From NCBI RefSeq assembly GCF_902833225.1, contig NZ_CADFEI010000005.1, positions 124,001 to 188,000 of the forward strand: a stretch of DNA of 64,000 bases. The letters run 5' to 3'. The DNA comes from Burkholderia sp. BCC1644. Its GTDB lineage: Bacteria; Pseudomonadota; Gammaproteobacteria; Burkholderiales; Burkholderiaceae. Position numbers and translations under genes: made by a program. Below are positions 1-9,837 of this stretch, piece by piece (within the stretch, counting starts at the first letter, position 1; the number at the start of each line of letters is the position of its first letter). Below the pieces are notes generated by a model, which did no database searches, was not told the origin of the DNA, and saw nothing but the letters and a program-made list of their open reading frames with translations.

Positions 1-535
1 CGGCAATCGGCGAATACGCGACATAGGCGACGACGACGTTGACGATCACAAAGAACGCGATCCACGGCAGCCACGTCCGCGCGCTCGTGCGTTTCTCGAT
101 CCGGTCGGACGGACGCGAATACGACAGCAGACCCGTCAGCAGCAGGATCGACATCACGAGCCGCGACGCAGGCCCGTACAGCAGAAACAGCCAGATATTG
201 TGGTGCGCCATCCCGGTGAACGCACCGTGCAGCGCATAGATCATCGCGAAGCCGAGAAAGCCGAGCGTCAGCCAGCGCAGCAGCGGCTCGCCGGACGACC
301 GGTAGCACACCCACGTCACGTAGGTGACGAACGCGCCTTCGAGGGTCGCGGCCGCGATCGCGATTTCATGGAATGCGTGGCTCTCGAACACGACGTGCGG
401 GTCGCTGAAGAACCACAGGTAGGCAATCAGATACGCAGGCAGCAACGCGAATCCGATCAGCAGGCATTTCGCGTAGAGCCTGGCGGCCGCGCTGACGACG
501 CGCGGCGGTTCCCCGTCTGCATAGGTCGTACTCAT
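1..535 (-). CDS. N-terminal part of a multi-pass membrane sensor-like protein (runs off the window)
   Basis: The frame opens at the ATG complementary to 533-535, preceded closely by GGGGA, and stays open to the window edge, giving 178 residues. After a short soluble start (about residues 1-20) come hydrophobic helices near 22-42, 58-78, 87-104, 111-140 and 155-175, so at least five membrane segments lie in the visible part. This layout resembles the integral-membrane sensory domains at the N terminus of many Burkholderia diguanylate cyclases and histidine kinases, but no output domain is visible, so function is not assigned. A good promoter lies about 100 bases upstream (636-663). The missing C-terminal part lies beyond position 1. 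Confidence 0.7.
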   Translation of the reverse strand, partial: MSTTYADGEPPRVVSAAARLYAKCLLIGFALLPAYLIAYLWFFSDPHVVFESHAFHEIAIAAATLEGAFVTYVTWVCYRSSGEPLLRWLTLGFLGFAMIYALHGAFTGMAHHNIWLFLLYGPASRLVMSILLLTGLLSYSRPSDRIEKRTSARTWLPWIAFFVIVNVVVAYVAYSPIA

Positions 536-635
536 TCGGTCCCCGGTCGGTCTGCTGCGTTGGTTCGAACCTTCGCGGCACGGATCGCGCGATGCACGAT
601 CCTGCCCATCGTGCCGAAAGGCAAATGTCAGAGCA

Positions 636-663
636 AGTATAGGTGGGGCAATTCGTTTGACAA
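636..663 (-). promoter_or_regulatory. Sigma-70-type promoter for the membrane sensor gene
   Basis: Read on the minus strand, TTGTCA (658-663) is followed after 16 bases by TATACT (636-641). Both hexamers are within one base of consensus. The predicted start of transcription near 629 gives a leader of about 95 bases before the ATG at 535. No other gene start is close enough to use it. Confidence 0.6.
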
Positions 664-790
664 GTAAGGGGAAACGGCATTACCGGGCGCATGCCTTTTG
701 CTTCCCGATTGTTTCGAATCGCGGTTCTGTCACGCCGATTCACGTCGCGGCCGCGAGCGCCGCCGAAGCGACACCGCGGCCGGTAAAAGA

Positions 791-1969
791 TCAGAGGATT
801 TCGAACAGGCCGGCCGCACCCTGCCCGCCGCCGATGCACATCGTGACGACCACGTACTTCACGCCGCGCCGCTTGCCTTCGATCAGCGCATGGCCCGTCA
901 GGCGCGCGCCCGACACGCCGTACGGATGGCCGACCGCGATCGCACCGCCGTTCACGTTCAGGCGATCCTCAGGAATCCCGAGTGTGTCGCGGCAGTACAG
1001 CACCTGCACCGCGAACGCTTCGTTCAGCTCCCACAAGCCGATGTCGTCGACCTTCAATCCTGCCTGCTTCAGCAGCTTGGGCACCGCGAACACGGGGCCG
1101 ATGCCCATCTCGTCCGGCTCGCAGCCGGCCACCGCGAAGCCGCGGAACACGCCCAGCGGCTGCAACCCTTCGCGCTGCGCGGCATCGGCGCTCATCACGA
1201 CGCATGCCGACGCGCCGTCCGAGAACTGGCTCGCGTTGCCGGCGGTGATCACGCCGCCCGGCACGGCCGAACGGATCTTCGACACGCCTTCGAGCGTCGT
1301 ATCGGGGCGAATGCCTTCGTCGGACGATACCGTCACTTCCTTCGTGAACAGGCGGCCCGTCGCCTTGTCGGCGATGCCCGCGAGCACCGTGATCGGCACG
1401 ATCTCGTCGCGAAAGCGCCCGGCTTCCTGTGCGGCCGCGGCGCGCAGCTGCGACTGCACGCCATACTCGTCCTGCCGCTCCTTCGAGATGCCGTAGCGCT
1501 TCGCGACGTTCTCGGCCGTCTGCAGCATGTTCCAGTAGATCTCGGGCTTGTGCTGAACGAGCCAGCCTTCCTGGACCATATGCCGGTTCATCTCGTTCTG
1601 CACGCACGAGATCGATTCGACGCCGCCGGCAACATACACCTCGCCTTCGCCCGCGATGATCCGCTGCGCGGCAAGCGCGATGGTCTGCAGCCCCGACGAG
1701 CAGAAACGGTTCACCGTCATCCCCGGCACGGTCACGGGCAGCCCCGCGCGCAGCGCGATCTGCCGCGCGATGTTCGCGCCGGTCGCGCCTTCGGGGTTCG
1801 CGCAGCCCATGATCACGTCCTCGACGCGCGCGGGGTCGAGCTTCGCGCGTTCGAGCGCGGCCGCGACCACGTGGCCGCCGAGCGTCGCGCCGTGCGTCAT
1901 GTTGAATGCGCCACGCCAGGATTTCGCCAGCGGCGTGCGGGCGGTCGATACGATTACGGCTTCGGTCAT
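791..1969 (-). CDS. Acetyl-CoA C-acyltransferase (thiolase, FadA-like)
   Basis: A 392-residue type I thiolase that cleaves 3-ketoacyl-CoA in the last step of beta-oxidation. The catalytic residues are visible: nucleophilic Cys90 in [10 protein letters not shown], the [10 protein letters not shown] histidine block near residue 350, and the C-terminal [10 protein letters not shown] cysteine. The frame remains open upstream of the chosen start, but the ATG at 1969 has a strong AGGAGA ribosome site and begins with the family-typical [12 protein letters not shown]. It lies downstream of and on the same strand as nicotinamidase and a FadB-type enzyme with gaps of about 45 bases, which suggests one operon. 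A biosynthetic acetoacetyl-CoA thiolase role is less likely given those neighbours. Confidence 0.92.
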   Translation of the reverse strand: MTEAVIVSTARTPLAKSWRGAFNMTHGATLGGHVVAAALERAKLDPARVEDVIMGCANPEGATGANIARQIALRAGLPVTVPGMTVNRFCSSGLQTIALAAQRIIAGEGEVYVAGGVESISCVQNEMNRHMVQEGWLVQHKPEIYWNMLQTAENVAKRYGISKERQDEYGVQSQLRAAAAQEAGRFRDEIVPITVLAGIADKATGRLFTKEVTVSSDEGIRPDTTLEGVSKIRSAVPGGVITAGNASQFSDGASACVVMSADAAQREGLQPLGVFRGFAVAGCEPDEMGIGPVFAVPKLLKQAGLKVDDIGLWELNEAFAVQVLYCRDTLGIPEDRLNVNGGAIAVGHPYGVSGARLTGHALIEGKRRGVKYVVVTMCIGGGQGAAGLFEIL

Positions 1970-2013
1970 GCGAGTCTCCTTCGGTCCTGCTTCATATCGG
2001 ATAGGGAAATGCG

Positions 2014-2646
2014 CTACGCCGCCGGGCGCGCGCCCGCGGACGTCACATGCGCGACGCCCGCTGCCTGCATCTGTTGCCATGCGTGCGCGAGCGACCCGTT
2101 CAGGTCGATCGCACGGCACGCATCGTTGATCACCGCGGCTTCGAAACCGGCCGCGCGCGCATCGAGCGCCGACCACGCGACGCAATAGTCGGTCGCGAGC
2201 CCGCAGCACCACACGCGCTTCGCACCGAGCTCGCGCAGGTAGCCTGCGAGCCCCGTGCGCGTCGTGCGATCGGCTTCGACGAACGCGGAATAGCTGTCGA
2301 CCTGCGCGTCGCTACCCTTGCGGATCACGAGCCGCGCGTGCGGGATGTCGAGGTCGCGATGCAGCGCCGCGCCGTCGGTGTCCTGCACGCAATGCACGGG
2401 CCACAGCACCTGCTCGCCGTACGGCAGCGCGAGCGTGGAAAACGGCTCGCGGCCCGGATGGTTCGCCGCGAACGACACGTGCTCGCGCGGGTGCCAGTCC
2501 TGCGTCAGCACGACCTGGTCGAAGCGCTGCGCGAGCGCGTTGATCACCGGCACGACCGCATCGCCGTCGGGCACCGCGAGCGCGCCGCCCGGCATGAAGT
2601 CGTATTGCACGTCGATCACCAGCAGGACGTCGTCGGTGCGTTTCAT
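2014..2646 (-). CDS. pncA: Nicotinamidase (isochorismatase-superfamily amidohydrolase)
   Basis: A 210-residue protein that hydrolyses nicotinamide to nicotinate in NAD salvage. The cysteine-hydrolase triad is Asp12 (VIDVQYDF), Lys110 (IRKGSD) and Cys155 (LATDYC), and the metal site is Asp50, His52 and His85, matching the spacing in E. coli PncA. The chosen ATG begins [14 protein letters not shown]; upstream extension would run back into the fadB-like gene. Unusually it sits between the thiolase and the FadB-like gene on the same strand with gaps of only 44 bases, so it is probably co-transcribed with beta-oxidation enzymes that consume NAD+. Confidence 0.92.
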   Translation of the reverse strand: MKRTDDVLLVIDVQYDFMPGGALAVPDGDAVVPVINALAQRFDQVVLTQDWHPREHVSFAANHPGREPFSTLALPYGEQVLWPVHCVQDTDGAALHRDLDIPHARLVIRKGSDAQVDSYSAFVEADRTTRTGLAGYLRELGAKRVWCCGLATDYCVAWSALDARAAGFEAAVINDACRAIDLNGSLAHAWQQMQAAGVAHVTSAGARPAA

Positions 2647-2690
2647 TGCGTTTCTCCAGACGGGATCGGTCGCGCCGCCATACAGCGTCG

Positions 2691-4775
2691 TCAGCCGTTG
2701 AACCCGCGGCCGGCCTTCGCCAGTTCCGCGATCGACGGCGCAAGCTGCCATGCGTCGCCGTTCGGCGCCGCCGCGTAGCGACGAATCGCACGCTCGACGT
2801 TGTAGAGGCCGACCACGTCCGCGTACAGCATCGGGCCGCCGCGCCACAGCGGGAAGCCATAGCCGGTCAGGTAGACCATGTCGATGTCGGACGCCTTCGA
2901 CGCGATCTTCTCCTCGAGAATCTTCGCGCCTTCGTTGACGAGCGCCAGCACCAGCCGCTCGACGATCTCGTCGTCGCCGATCTTGCGCCGCTCGACGCCG
3001 CGCTCCGTCGAATACGCGACGACCATCTCGTCGACCAGCGACGACGGCTTCGCCTTGCGATCGCCCGGCACGTAGTCGTACCAGCCGGCGCCCGTCTTCT
3101 GGCCGAAGCGGCCCTGTTCGCACAGGCGGTCGGCGATCTTCGAGTACTGCAGATCGGGTTTCTCGACATAGCGCCGCTTGCGGATCGCCCAGCCGATGTC
3201 ATTGCCGGCGAGGTCGCTCATCCGGAACGGCCCCATCGCGAAACCGAACTTCTCGATCGCGCGGTCGACCTGCGCGGGCAGCGCGCCTTCCTCGAGCATG
3301 AACAGCGCCTGGCGGATGTACTGCTCGATCATCCGGTTGCCGATGAAGCCGTCGCACACGCCCGACACGACCGCCGTCTTGCGGATCTTCTTCGCGACCG
3401 CCATCACGGTGGCGAGTACGTCTTTCGCGGTCTGCGCGCCGCGCACGACCTCGAGCAGCTTCATCACGTTCGCCGGGCTGAAGAAGTGCATGCCGACGAC
3501 GTCCTGCGGGCGCTTCGTGAACGCCGCGATCTTGTCGACGTCGAGCGTCGACGTGTTCGACGCGAGGATCGCACCCGGCTTCGCGACTTCGTCGAGCTTC
3601 CTGAACACCTGCTCCTTCACGCCGAGTTCCTCGAACACGGCTTCGACGATCAGGTCGGCATCCTTCAGGTCGTCGTAGGACAGCGTCGGCGCGATCAGCG
3701 CCATGCGCGCGTCGAGCTTCTCCTGCGTGAGCTTGCCCTTCTTCACCTGCGCATCGTAGTTCTTGCGGATCGTCGCGATGCCACGCTCGAGCGCATCCTG
3801 CTTCGTCTCGAGCAGCGTGACGGGCAGGCCCGCATTGATGAAGTTCATCGCGATCCCGCCGCCCATCGTGCCCGCGCCGATCACGCCGACGCGGCGGATC
3901 TCGCGCAGCGGCGTGTCCGACGGCACGTCGGGAATCTTGCTCGCCGCCCGTTCGCCGAAGAACGCATGGCGCAGCGCACGGCTTTCAGGCGTCATCATCA
4001 GCGCGACGAAACCCTCGCGTTCGGCGATGCTGCCCTTGTCGAAGCCGTGCAGCACGCCGGCCTCGATCGCATCGATGCACTTGTGCGGCGCGGGGAAATT
4101 CGGCGCGGCGGCCTGCGCGGAATTGCGCGCGAACTGGATGAAGCCTGCGGCGTTGTCGTGGATGATCTTGCGATCTCGCACGCGCGGATGCGGCCCCTTC
4201 TGTGCGCCGGCCTTCTGTGCGAACGCGACGGCCGCGTCGAGCAGGTCGCCGTCGGCCATGGCGTCGAACAGCCCGCTTTTCGCCAGTTGCTCCGACAGCA
4301 CGGGCGCGCCCGACACGATCATGTTCAGCGCGGTTTCGAGCCCCACCGCGCGCGGCAGGCGCTGCGTGCCGCCCGCGCCCGGCAGCAGGCCGAGCTTCAC
4401 TTCGGGCAGCGCGACCTGCGCGCCGGGCGCCGCGACGCGGTAGTGCGCGCCGAGCGCGAGCTCGAGGCCGCCACCCATCACGACGCTGTGCAGCGCCGCG
4501 ACGACGGGCTTCGCGCTCGCCTCCACCGCGCGGATCACGGTGTGCAGCGTCGGCTCCTGCAGCGCCTTCGGCGTATTGAATTCGGTGATGTCAGCCCCGC
4601 CCGAAAACGCGCGGCCGGCGCCGGTCAGCACGATGGCCGTGACCGACGGATCCTGCGCGGCGCGATCGAGCGCGTCCATGACGCCCTGGCGGGTCGACAG
4701 GCCGAGCCCGTTGACGGGCGGATTGTTGAGCGTGATGACGGCCACGCCGTCGCGAGTCGAGTAATCCACTGCCAT
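2691..4775 (-). CDS. Multifunctional enoyl-CoA hydratase / 3-hydroxyacyl-CoA dehydrogenase (FadB-like)
   Basis: A 694-residue bifunctional beta-oxidation enzyme. Residues about 1-190 are a crotonase domain with both catalytic glutamates, Glu105 (GGGLELAL) and Glu125 (LPEVKLG). The Rossmann NAD site is GAGTMGGG from residue 300, and the dehydrogenase catalytic histidine is His430 in GMHFFSP. The C-terminal dehydrogenase domain follows to the end. The ATG at 4775 was chosen because a GGAGG ribosome site precedes it; a longer frame upstream has no ribosome site. It is shorter than E. coli FadB (729) but complete. It probably works with the neighbouring thiolase and the acyl-CoA ligase upstream. 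Confidence 0.93.
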   Translation of the reverse strand: MAVDYSTRDGVAVITLNNPPVNGLGLSTRQGVMDALDRAAQDPSVTAIVLTGAGRAFSGGADITEFNTPKALQEPTLHTVIRAVEASAKPVVAALHSVVMGGGLELALGAHYRVAAPGAQVALPEVKLGLLPGAGGTQRLPRAVGLETALNMIVSGAPVLSEQLAKSGLFDAMADGDLLDAAVAFAQKAGAQKGPHPRVRDRKIIHDNAAGFIQFARNSAQAAAPNFPAPHKCIDAIEAGVLHGFDKGSIAEREGFVALMMTPESRALRHAFFGERAASKIPDVPSDTPLREIRRVGVIGAGTMGGGIAMNFINAGLPVTLLETKQDALERGIATIRKNYDAQVKKGKLTQEKLDARMALIAPTLSYDDLKDADLIVEAVFEELGVKEQVFRKLDEVAKPGAILASNTSTLDVDKIAAFTKRPQDVVGMHFFSPANVMKLLEVVRGAQTAKDVLATVMAVAKKIRKTAVVSGVCDGFIGNRMIEQYIRQALFMLEEGALPAQVDRAIEKFGFAMGPFRMSDLAGNDIGWAIRKRRYVEKPDLQYSKIADRLCEQGRFGQKTGAGWYDYVPGDRKAKPSSLVDEMVVAYSTERGVERRKIGDDEIVERLVLALVNEGAKILEEKIASKASDIDMVYLTGYGFPLWRGGPMLYADVVGLYNVERAIRRYAAAPNGDAWQLAPSIAELAKAGRGFNG

Positions 4776-4860
4776 CTGCCTGCCTCCATGCATCGCGCGC
4801 CGGGGTGGCTGCGCTTCATTGTGCGCGGTCGAACAGCCGCATGTCCGGATGAACTGAGGC

Positions 4861-4890
4861 AGCATACAACAAAAAAGCACGGTCGTTCAA
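4861..4890 (-). promoter_or_regulatory. Candidate promoter of the fadB-like/pncA/thiolase operon
   Basis: On the minus strand TTGAAC (4885-4890) is separated by 18 bases from TATGCT (4861-4866). The predicted start near 4854 leaves a leader of about 80 bases to the ATG at 4775. The 190-base gap that holds it (4776-4965) is locally AT-rich, unlike the flanking genes. Confidence 0.5.
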
Positions 4891-4965
4891 TTTGAATTTT
4901 GTTCCCGATCCGGGGACGGATCGGGCGACCGGTCTGCGGGCCGTCGCCGGCCCGGGGCGCAACGC

Positions 4966-6609
4966 TTACGGCTCGCACACCGCCGTCGGCAACACGTAAT
5001 TGCGGAACGTCTCGCGCAGCTTCAGCTTCTGCAGCTTGCCGGTCGCGGTGTGCGGCAGCGATTCGACGAACACGACGTCGTCGGGGATCCACCATTTCGC
5101 GACCTTGCCTTCGTAGAACGCGAGCAATGTGTCGCGGTTCAGGTTCGCGCCTTCGCGCGGCACCACGACGAGCAACGGACGCTCGGTCCATTTCGGGTGC
5201 GCACAGGCGATGCACGCGGCTTCGGCCACGCCCGGGTGCGCAATCGCGACGTTCTCGATATCGATCGAGCTGATCCACTCGCCGCCCGACTTGATCACGT
5301 CCTTGCTGCGGTCGGTGATCTGCAGGAAGCCGTCGGGGTCGATCGTCGCGACGTCGCCGGTCGGGAACCAGCCGTCCGTCAGCGGCGACGTATCGCCGCG
5401 AAAGTAGTGGTCGATCACCCACGGCCCGCGTACCTGCAACTCGCCGAACGCGACGCCGTCCCACGGCAGCTCGTGGCCGTCCTCGCCGACGATGCGCATG
5501 TCGACGCCGCAGATCACGCGCCCCTGCTTCTCGAGCAGCTTGCGCTGCGCGTCGAGCGGCCGCTGCGACTGCGCCCAGTTGAGCTTCGCGAGCGTGCCGA
5601 GCGGCGACAGTTCGGTCATCCCCCATGCATGGATCACGCGCACGCCGTATTCGTCCTCGAAGGTGCGCAGCATCGCGGGCGGGCACGCGGAGCCGCCGAT
5701 CACCGTGCGGTTCAGCGTCGAGAAGCGCACACCGGCTTCACGCATGTAGTTCAGCAGCCCGAGCCACACGGTCGGCACGCCCGCGGAGAACGTCACGCGC
5801 TCGGCTTCCATCAGCTCGTACAGCGATTTCCCGTCGAGATCCTTGCCGGGCAGCACGAGCTTGCCGCCCGTGAGCGGCACGGCGTACGGCAGCCCCCATG
5901 CGTTGACGTGGAACATCGGCACGACGGGCAGCACGGCGTCCATCGCGGACAGGTTCATCGCGTCGGGCAGCGCGGCGCCATACGCGTGCAGCACGGTCGA
6001 ACGATTCGAATACAGCACGCCCTTCGGGTTGCCGGTCGTGCCCGACGTGTAGCAGAGTCCCGACGCCTGCTGCTCGTCGAGGCGCGGCCAGTCATAACGG
6101 CCGTCCTCGGCTTCGACGAGCGTTTCGTAGCAGAGGTACGGCGTCGCGCCCGACGGCAGGTGCGCGACATCGGTCATCGCGACCCAGCCCTTCACATGCG
6201 GGCACTGCGGCGCGATGGCGTCGACGAGCGGCGCGAAATTGATGTCGAAGAAGACGTAGCGGTCTTCCGCGTGATTGACGATGAATGCGATCTGCTCGGG
6301 GAACAGGCGCGGGTTGATCGTGTGGCATACGGCGCCCATCCCGCCGATCCCGTAGTACGCCTCCAGATGCCGGTAGCCGTTCCACGCCAGCGTGCCGACG
6401 CGGTCGCCGGCTGCGACGCCGAGCCGCGCGAGCGCCTGCGCCAGCTGCTTCGCGCGGCGTTCGCAATCGCGGTACGTGTAGCGATGCAGGTCGCCTTCCA
6501 CGCGCTTCGACACGATCTCCGTGTCGCCGGCGTGCCGCGCGGCATGCGAAATCAGCGAGGACACCAGCAGCGGCATGTCCATCATCTGGCCCAGCAACGG
6601 CTTACCCAT
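4966..6609 (-). CDS. Medium/long-chain fatty acyl-CoA ligase (AMP-forming)
   Basis: A 547-residue ANL-superfamily adenylating enzyme that activates a fatty acid to acyl-CoA with ATP. The nucleotide loop [11 protein letters not shown] is at residues 187-197, the WGMTE motif at 329-333, the TGD and [13 protein letters not shown] hinge block around 430-455, and the conserved TGK lysine (Lys525) near the C terminus. The start [16 protein letters not shown] has a GGAG site a suitable distance upstream. It precedes the fadB-like operon on the same strand with 190 bases between and would supply its substrates. Substrate chain length cannot be read from the sequence. Confidence 0.9.
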   Translation of the reverse strand: MGKPLLGQMMDMPLLVSSLISHAARHAGDTEIVSKRVEGDLHRYTYRDCERRAKQLAQALARLGVAAGDRVGTLAWNGYRHLEAYYGIGGMGAVCHTINPRLFPEQIAFIVNHAEDRYVFFDINFAPLVDAIAPQCPHVKGWVAMTDVAHLPSGATPYLCYETLVEAEDGRYDWPRLDEQQASGLCYTSGTTGNPKGVLYSNRSTVLHAYGAALPDAMNLSAMDAVLPVVPMFHVNAWGLPYAVPLTGGKLVLPGKDLDGKSLYELMEAERVTFSAGVPTVWLGLLNYMREAGVRFSTLNRTVIGGSACPPAMLRTFEDEYGVRVIHAWGMTELSPLGTLAKLNWAQSQRPLDAQRKLLEKQGRVICGVDMRIVGEDGHELPWDGVAFGELQVRGPWVIDHYFRGDTSPLTDGWFPTGDVATIDPDGFLQITDRSKDVIKSGGEWISSIDIENVAIAHPGVAEAACIACAHPKWTERPLLVVVPREGANLNRDTLLAFYEGKVAKWWIPDDVVFVESLPHTATGKLQKLKLRETFRNYVLPTAVCEP

Positions 6610-6788
6610 CGTCTTGTTCTCCGTGAGGATGCGAATCGGTGACCAGCCTGGGGCGCGTTTCCGTCCGGAAGCCGCCCCTGCGGCGCGCCCGTCAGCGGCC
6701 CCGGACGGGCGTGGCGCACGGCGTGCGGGCCACCATGCGGGCGGCGCGACGCCGCCTTACAATATCGGCTTACCCAGAGGCGCTCAAC

Positions 6789-8357
6789 ATGTCGTTTTCC
6801 CGAAGCGCAGCCGATACGGCTGACACCCTCCCCGACCTCGCCGCCACGCTCGGCGCGCCCGCCGCAGGCGCGTTCGTCACGCTCGGCGATGCGTTTCATA
6901 CGCGGCTGCCGGCCGCGCCGCTTGCCGCGCCGTACGTCGTCGGCTTTTCCGGCGAAGTCGCGCAGTTGCTCGACCTGCCGCCGTCGATCGCCGCGCAGCC
7001 CGGCTTCGCCGAGCTGTTCGCCGGCAACCCGACACGCGACTGGCCCGCGCACGCGATGCCGTACGCGTCGGTGTATTCCGGTCACCAGTTCGGCGTGTGG
7101 GCGGGCCAGCTCGGCGACGGCCGCGCGCTGACGATCGGCGAACGCACCGGCTCGGACGGCCGCCGCTACGAGCTGCAGCTGAAAGGCAGCGGCCGCACGC
7201 CGTACTCGCGGATGGGCGACGGCCGCGCGGTACTGCGCTCGTCGATCCGCGAATTCCTGTGCTCGGAAGCGATGCATCACCTCGGCATCCCGACCACGCG
7301 CGCGCTGACGGTGATCGGCTCCGACCAACCGGTGGTGCGCGAGGAAATCGAGACGTCGGCCGTCGTCACGCGCGTGTCGGAGAGCTTCGTGCGCTTCGGC
7401 CACTTCGAGCACTTCTTCTCGAACGATCGCCCCGACCTGCTTCGCCAGCTCGCCGATCACGTGATCGACCGCTTCTATCCGGCATGCCGCGACGCGGATG
7501 ACCCCTACCTCGCGCTGCTCGAAGCCGCGACGCTGCGCACGGCCGACCTCGTCGCGCAGTGGCAGGCCGTCGGCTTCTGCCACGGCGTGATGAACACCGA
7601 CAACATGTCGATCCTCGGCGTGACGATCGACTACGGCCCGTTCGGCTTCGTCGACGCGTTCGATGCGAATCACATCTGCAACCACTCGGACAACAGCGGC
7701 CGCTATGCGTACCGGATGCAGCCGCGCATCGCGCACTGGAACTGCTACTGCCTCGCGCAAGCGCTGCTGCCGCTGATCGGGCTGCAGCACGGCATCGCCG
7801 ACGACGATGCGCGCGCCGAGCGTGCGGTGGACGATGCGCAGGCCGTGCTCGCGAAATTTCCGGAACGTTTCGGCCCCGCGCTCGAACGCGCGATGCGCGC
7901 GAAGCTCGGCCTCGAGCTCGAACGCGAGAACGACGCCGAACTCGCGAACAAGCTGCTCGAGACGATGCACGCGAGCCACGCGGATTTCACGCTGACGTTC
8001 CGCCGCCTCGCGCAGATCTCGAAGCACGACGCGAGCCGCGACGCCCCGGTGCGCGACCTGTTCATCGACCGCGAAGCGTTCGATGCGTGGGCGAACCTCT
8101 ACCGCGCGCGGCTGTCCGAGGAAACGCGCGACGACGCCGCACGCGCGGCCGCGATGAACCGCGCAAACCCGAAATACGTGCTTCGCAACCATCTGGCCGA
8201 AGTTGCGATCCGGCGCGCGAAGGAAAAGGATTTTTCGGAAGTCGAGCGGCTCGCGCAGATCCTGCGTCGCCCGTTCGACGAACAACCCGAGCATGAAGCA
8301 TACGCGGCGTTGCCGCCCGACTGGGCCGGGTCGCTCGAAGTGAGCTGCTCGTCCTGA
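6789..8357 (+). CDS. selO: Protein adenylyltransferase SelO (YdiU family)
   Basis: A 522-residue pseudokinase-fold enzyme that transfers AMP to Ser/Thr/Tyr of target proteins (known for the family). Visible hallmarks are [18 protein letters not shown] (96-113), [20 protein letters not shown], the metal/active-site run [10 protein letters not shown] with Asp271, and DYGPFGF (281-287). The protein ends in SCSS, so Cys520 occupies the place of the selenocysteine of eukaryotic SelO. The frame is open further upstream, but [10 protein letters not shown] at 6789 gives the family-typical length. It lies 45 bases before msrB on the same strand, which fits a shared redox-stress role. Confidence 0.95.
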   Translation: MSFSRSAADTADTLPDLAATLGAPAAGAFVTLGDAFHTRLPAAPLAAPYVVGFSGEVAQLLDLPPSIAAQPGFAELFAGNPTRDWPAHAMPYASVYSGHQFGVWAGQLGDGRALTIGERTGSDGRRYELQLKGSGRTPYSRMGDGRAVLRSSIREFLCSEAMHHLGIPTTRALTVIGSDQPVVREEIETSAVVTRVSESFVRFGHFEHFFSNDRPDLLRQLADHVIDRFYPACRDADDPYLALLEAATLRTADLVAQWQAVGFCHGVMNTDNMSILGVTIDYGPFGFVDAFDANHICNHSDNSGRYAYRMQPRIAHWNCYCLAQALLPLIGLQHGIADDDARAERAVDDAQAVLAKFPERFGPALERAMRAKLGLELERENDAELANKLLETMHASHADFTLTFRRLAQISKHDASRDAPVRDLFIDREAFDAWANLYRARLSEETRDDAARAAAMNRANPKYVLRNHLAEVAIRRAKEKDFSEVERLAQILRRPFDEQPEHEAYAALPPDWAGSLEVSCSS

Positions 8358-8402
8358 GCCCGCAACCCGCGCGTATCGACCGACCGATCAGGAGAACCCC
8401 AC

Positions 8403-8834
8403 ATGTCCCACGATTCCGACGACAAGACCTTCCCGTACCAGAAGGACGACGCCGACCTGCGCCGCCGGCTCACGCCGATGCAGTACGAGGTCACGCAGCA
8501 TGCGGCGACCGAGCGCGCATTCACCGGTGAATACACCGACACGGAAGACGCCGGCATCTACAAATGCGTCGTCTGCAGCACGCCGCTGTTCGAATCCGGC
8601 TCCAAGTTCCACTCGGGCTGCGGCTGGCCCAGCTACTTCAAGCCGCTCAACGGCGAGGTGATCGACGAGAAGGTCGACTACTCGCACGGGATGGTGCGCG
8701 TCGAGGTGCGCTGCAACCATTGCGGCGCGCATCTGGGCCACGTCTTCGAGGACGGCCCGCGCGACCAGACCGGTTTGCGTTACTGCATCAATTCGGCTGC
8801 GTTAAACTTCGAGTCCCGACCCGAAAACGACTGA
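8403..8834 (+). CDS. msrB: Peptide-methionine (R)-S-oxide reductase MsrB
   Basis: A 143-residue cytosolic repair enzyme reducing methionine-R-sulfoxide. The structural zinc site is formed by Cys55/Cys58 (CVVC) and Cys104/Cys107 (CNHC), [10 protein letters not shown] follows at 72-81, and the catalytic cysteine is Cys128 in [10 protein letters not shown]. It starts with a clear AGGAGA ribosome site after the SelO stop. Family length is about 130-150, so it is complete. Confidence 0.96.
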   Translation: MSHDSDDKTFPYQKDDADLRRRLTPMQYEVTQHAATERAFTGEYTDTEDAGIYKCVVCSTPLFESGSKFHSGCGWPSYFKPLNGEVIDEKVDYSHGMVRVEVRCNHCGAHLGHVFEDGPRDQTGLRYCINSAALNFESRPEND

Positions 8835-8935
8835 GCGGCGCCGGGCGGATCGGCGGGGTCGACCCTCGCCGGCCGGCCAGCCCCGGGCTGGCCGCCCCGA
8901 TCCGCAACGGTGGTGCCTGGCGGGTCCCTACAACG

Positions 8936-8963
8936 GTGAAAGGCCGCGCAAGCGGCCTTTCAC
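8936..8963 (+). other. Perfect 12-bp hairpin with GCAA loop just upstream of yciB
   Basis: GTGAAAGGCCGC (8936-8947) pairs perfectly with 8952-8963 across the loop GCAA. No T-run follows, so it is a poor intrinsic terminator. It ends 15 bases before the yciB start codon and overlaps the place where a ribosome site would be expected. It could separate msrB from yciB transcripts or modulate yciB translation. Confidence 0.6.
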
Positions 8964-8978
8964 GCAGCTGCGAGCGCC

Positions 8979-9509
8979 ATGAAATTCCTGTTCGATCTGT
9001 TTCCGATCATCCTGTTTTTTGTCGCCTTCAAGGTCTGGGGCATCTTTACCGCCACCGCCGTCGCGATCATCGCGACGCTGGCCCAGGTTGCATGGGTCGC
9101 TTTCCGGCACCGGAAGGTCGACACGATGCTGTGGGTGAGCCTCGGCGTGATCGTCGTCTTCGGTGGCGCCACCCTCGTCCTGCATGACGAGAAATTCATT
9201 CAATGGAAGCCGACTGTGCTGTACTGGTTGTTTGCGGTCGGGTTGCTCGCCGCGCGTTATGCGTTCAGCAAGAACCTGATCGAGAAGATGATGGGCAAGC
9301 AGCTCACGCTGCCGACTCCCGTGTGGGACAAGCTGAACGTCGCATGGGCGCTGTTCTTCGCGGTGCTCGGCGTCGCGAACCTGTACGTGGTACACAACTT
9401 CACCGAATCGCAATGGGTGAACTTCAAGCTGTTCGGTACGACGGGCGCGATGGTCGTGTTCATCATCCTGCAGAGCCTGTGGCTCACGAAATACCTGAAG
9501 GACGAGTGA
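8979..9509 (+). CDS. yciB: Inner-membrane-spanning protein YciB (septation protein A family)
   Basis: A 176-residue IspZ/YciB-family inner-membrane protein, linked in enterobacteria to envelope integrity and septation. It starts [20 protein letters not shown], as family members do, and has about five hydrophobic helices (near residues 5-25, 28-45, 50-70, 77-90, 120-140 and 148-170). Length agrees with the family (about 179). Its stop at 9507-9509 is followed after one base by the bolA start, so the two are translated together. The ribosome site is weak and the perfect hairpin at 8936-8963 lies just before it. Confidence 0.92.
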   Translation: MKFLFDLFPIILFFVAFKVWGIFTATAVAIIATLAQVAWVAFRHRKVDTMLWVSLGVIVVFGGATLVLHDEKFIQWKPTVLYWLFAVGLLAARYAFSKNLIEKMMGKQLTLPTPVWDKLNVAWALFFAVLGVANLYVVHNFTESQWVNFKLFGTTGAMVVFIILQSLWLTKYLKDE

Positions 9510-9510
9510 C

Positions 9511-9819
9511 ATGACGGACGCCTTTCTCCACGCCTCGCCCGACGAGCGCATCGCGCTGATCGAAGCGCGCCTCACCGCATCGCTGGCGCCGCTGGCGCTC
9601 ACCGTGCGCGACGACAGCGCGCAGCACGCGGGCCACGCCGGCGCGTCCGCCGGCGGCCACTTCACGGTCACGATCGTGTCGTCCGCCTTCGCGGGCAAGC
9701 CGCGCGTCGCGCGGCACCGGCTGGTGTATGATGCGCTCGCTGATGCGATGCAGCGCGGCATTCACGCGCTCGCGATCGTGGCTTACACGCCCGAAGAATT
9801 CAACGAATCTTCAATCTAG
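9511..9819 (+). CDS. BolA-family protein
   Basis: A 102-residue BolA/IbaG-like protein. The family signature is seen in GGHFTVTIVSSAFAGKPRVARHRLVYDAL without the long quote: the GGHF strand near residue 48 and the RHRLVYDAL helix-turn near 68-76, which carries the invariant histidine. Family members bind Fe-S clusters together with monothiol glutaredoxins and some act as transcription factors. The start codon lies one base after the yciB stop and its ribosome site (AAGGA) is inside yciB, so translation is coupled. Which BolA subgroup it belongs to is not certain. Confidence 0.9.
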   Translation: MTDAFLHASPDERIALIEARLTASLAPLALTVRDDSAQHAGHAGASAGGHFTVTIVSSAFAGKPRVARHRLVYDALADAMQRGIHALAIVAYTPEEFNESSI

Positions 9820-9837
9820 TCTCATTAGGAATTCCCG

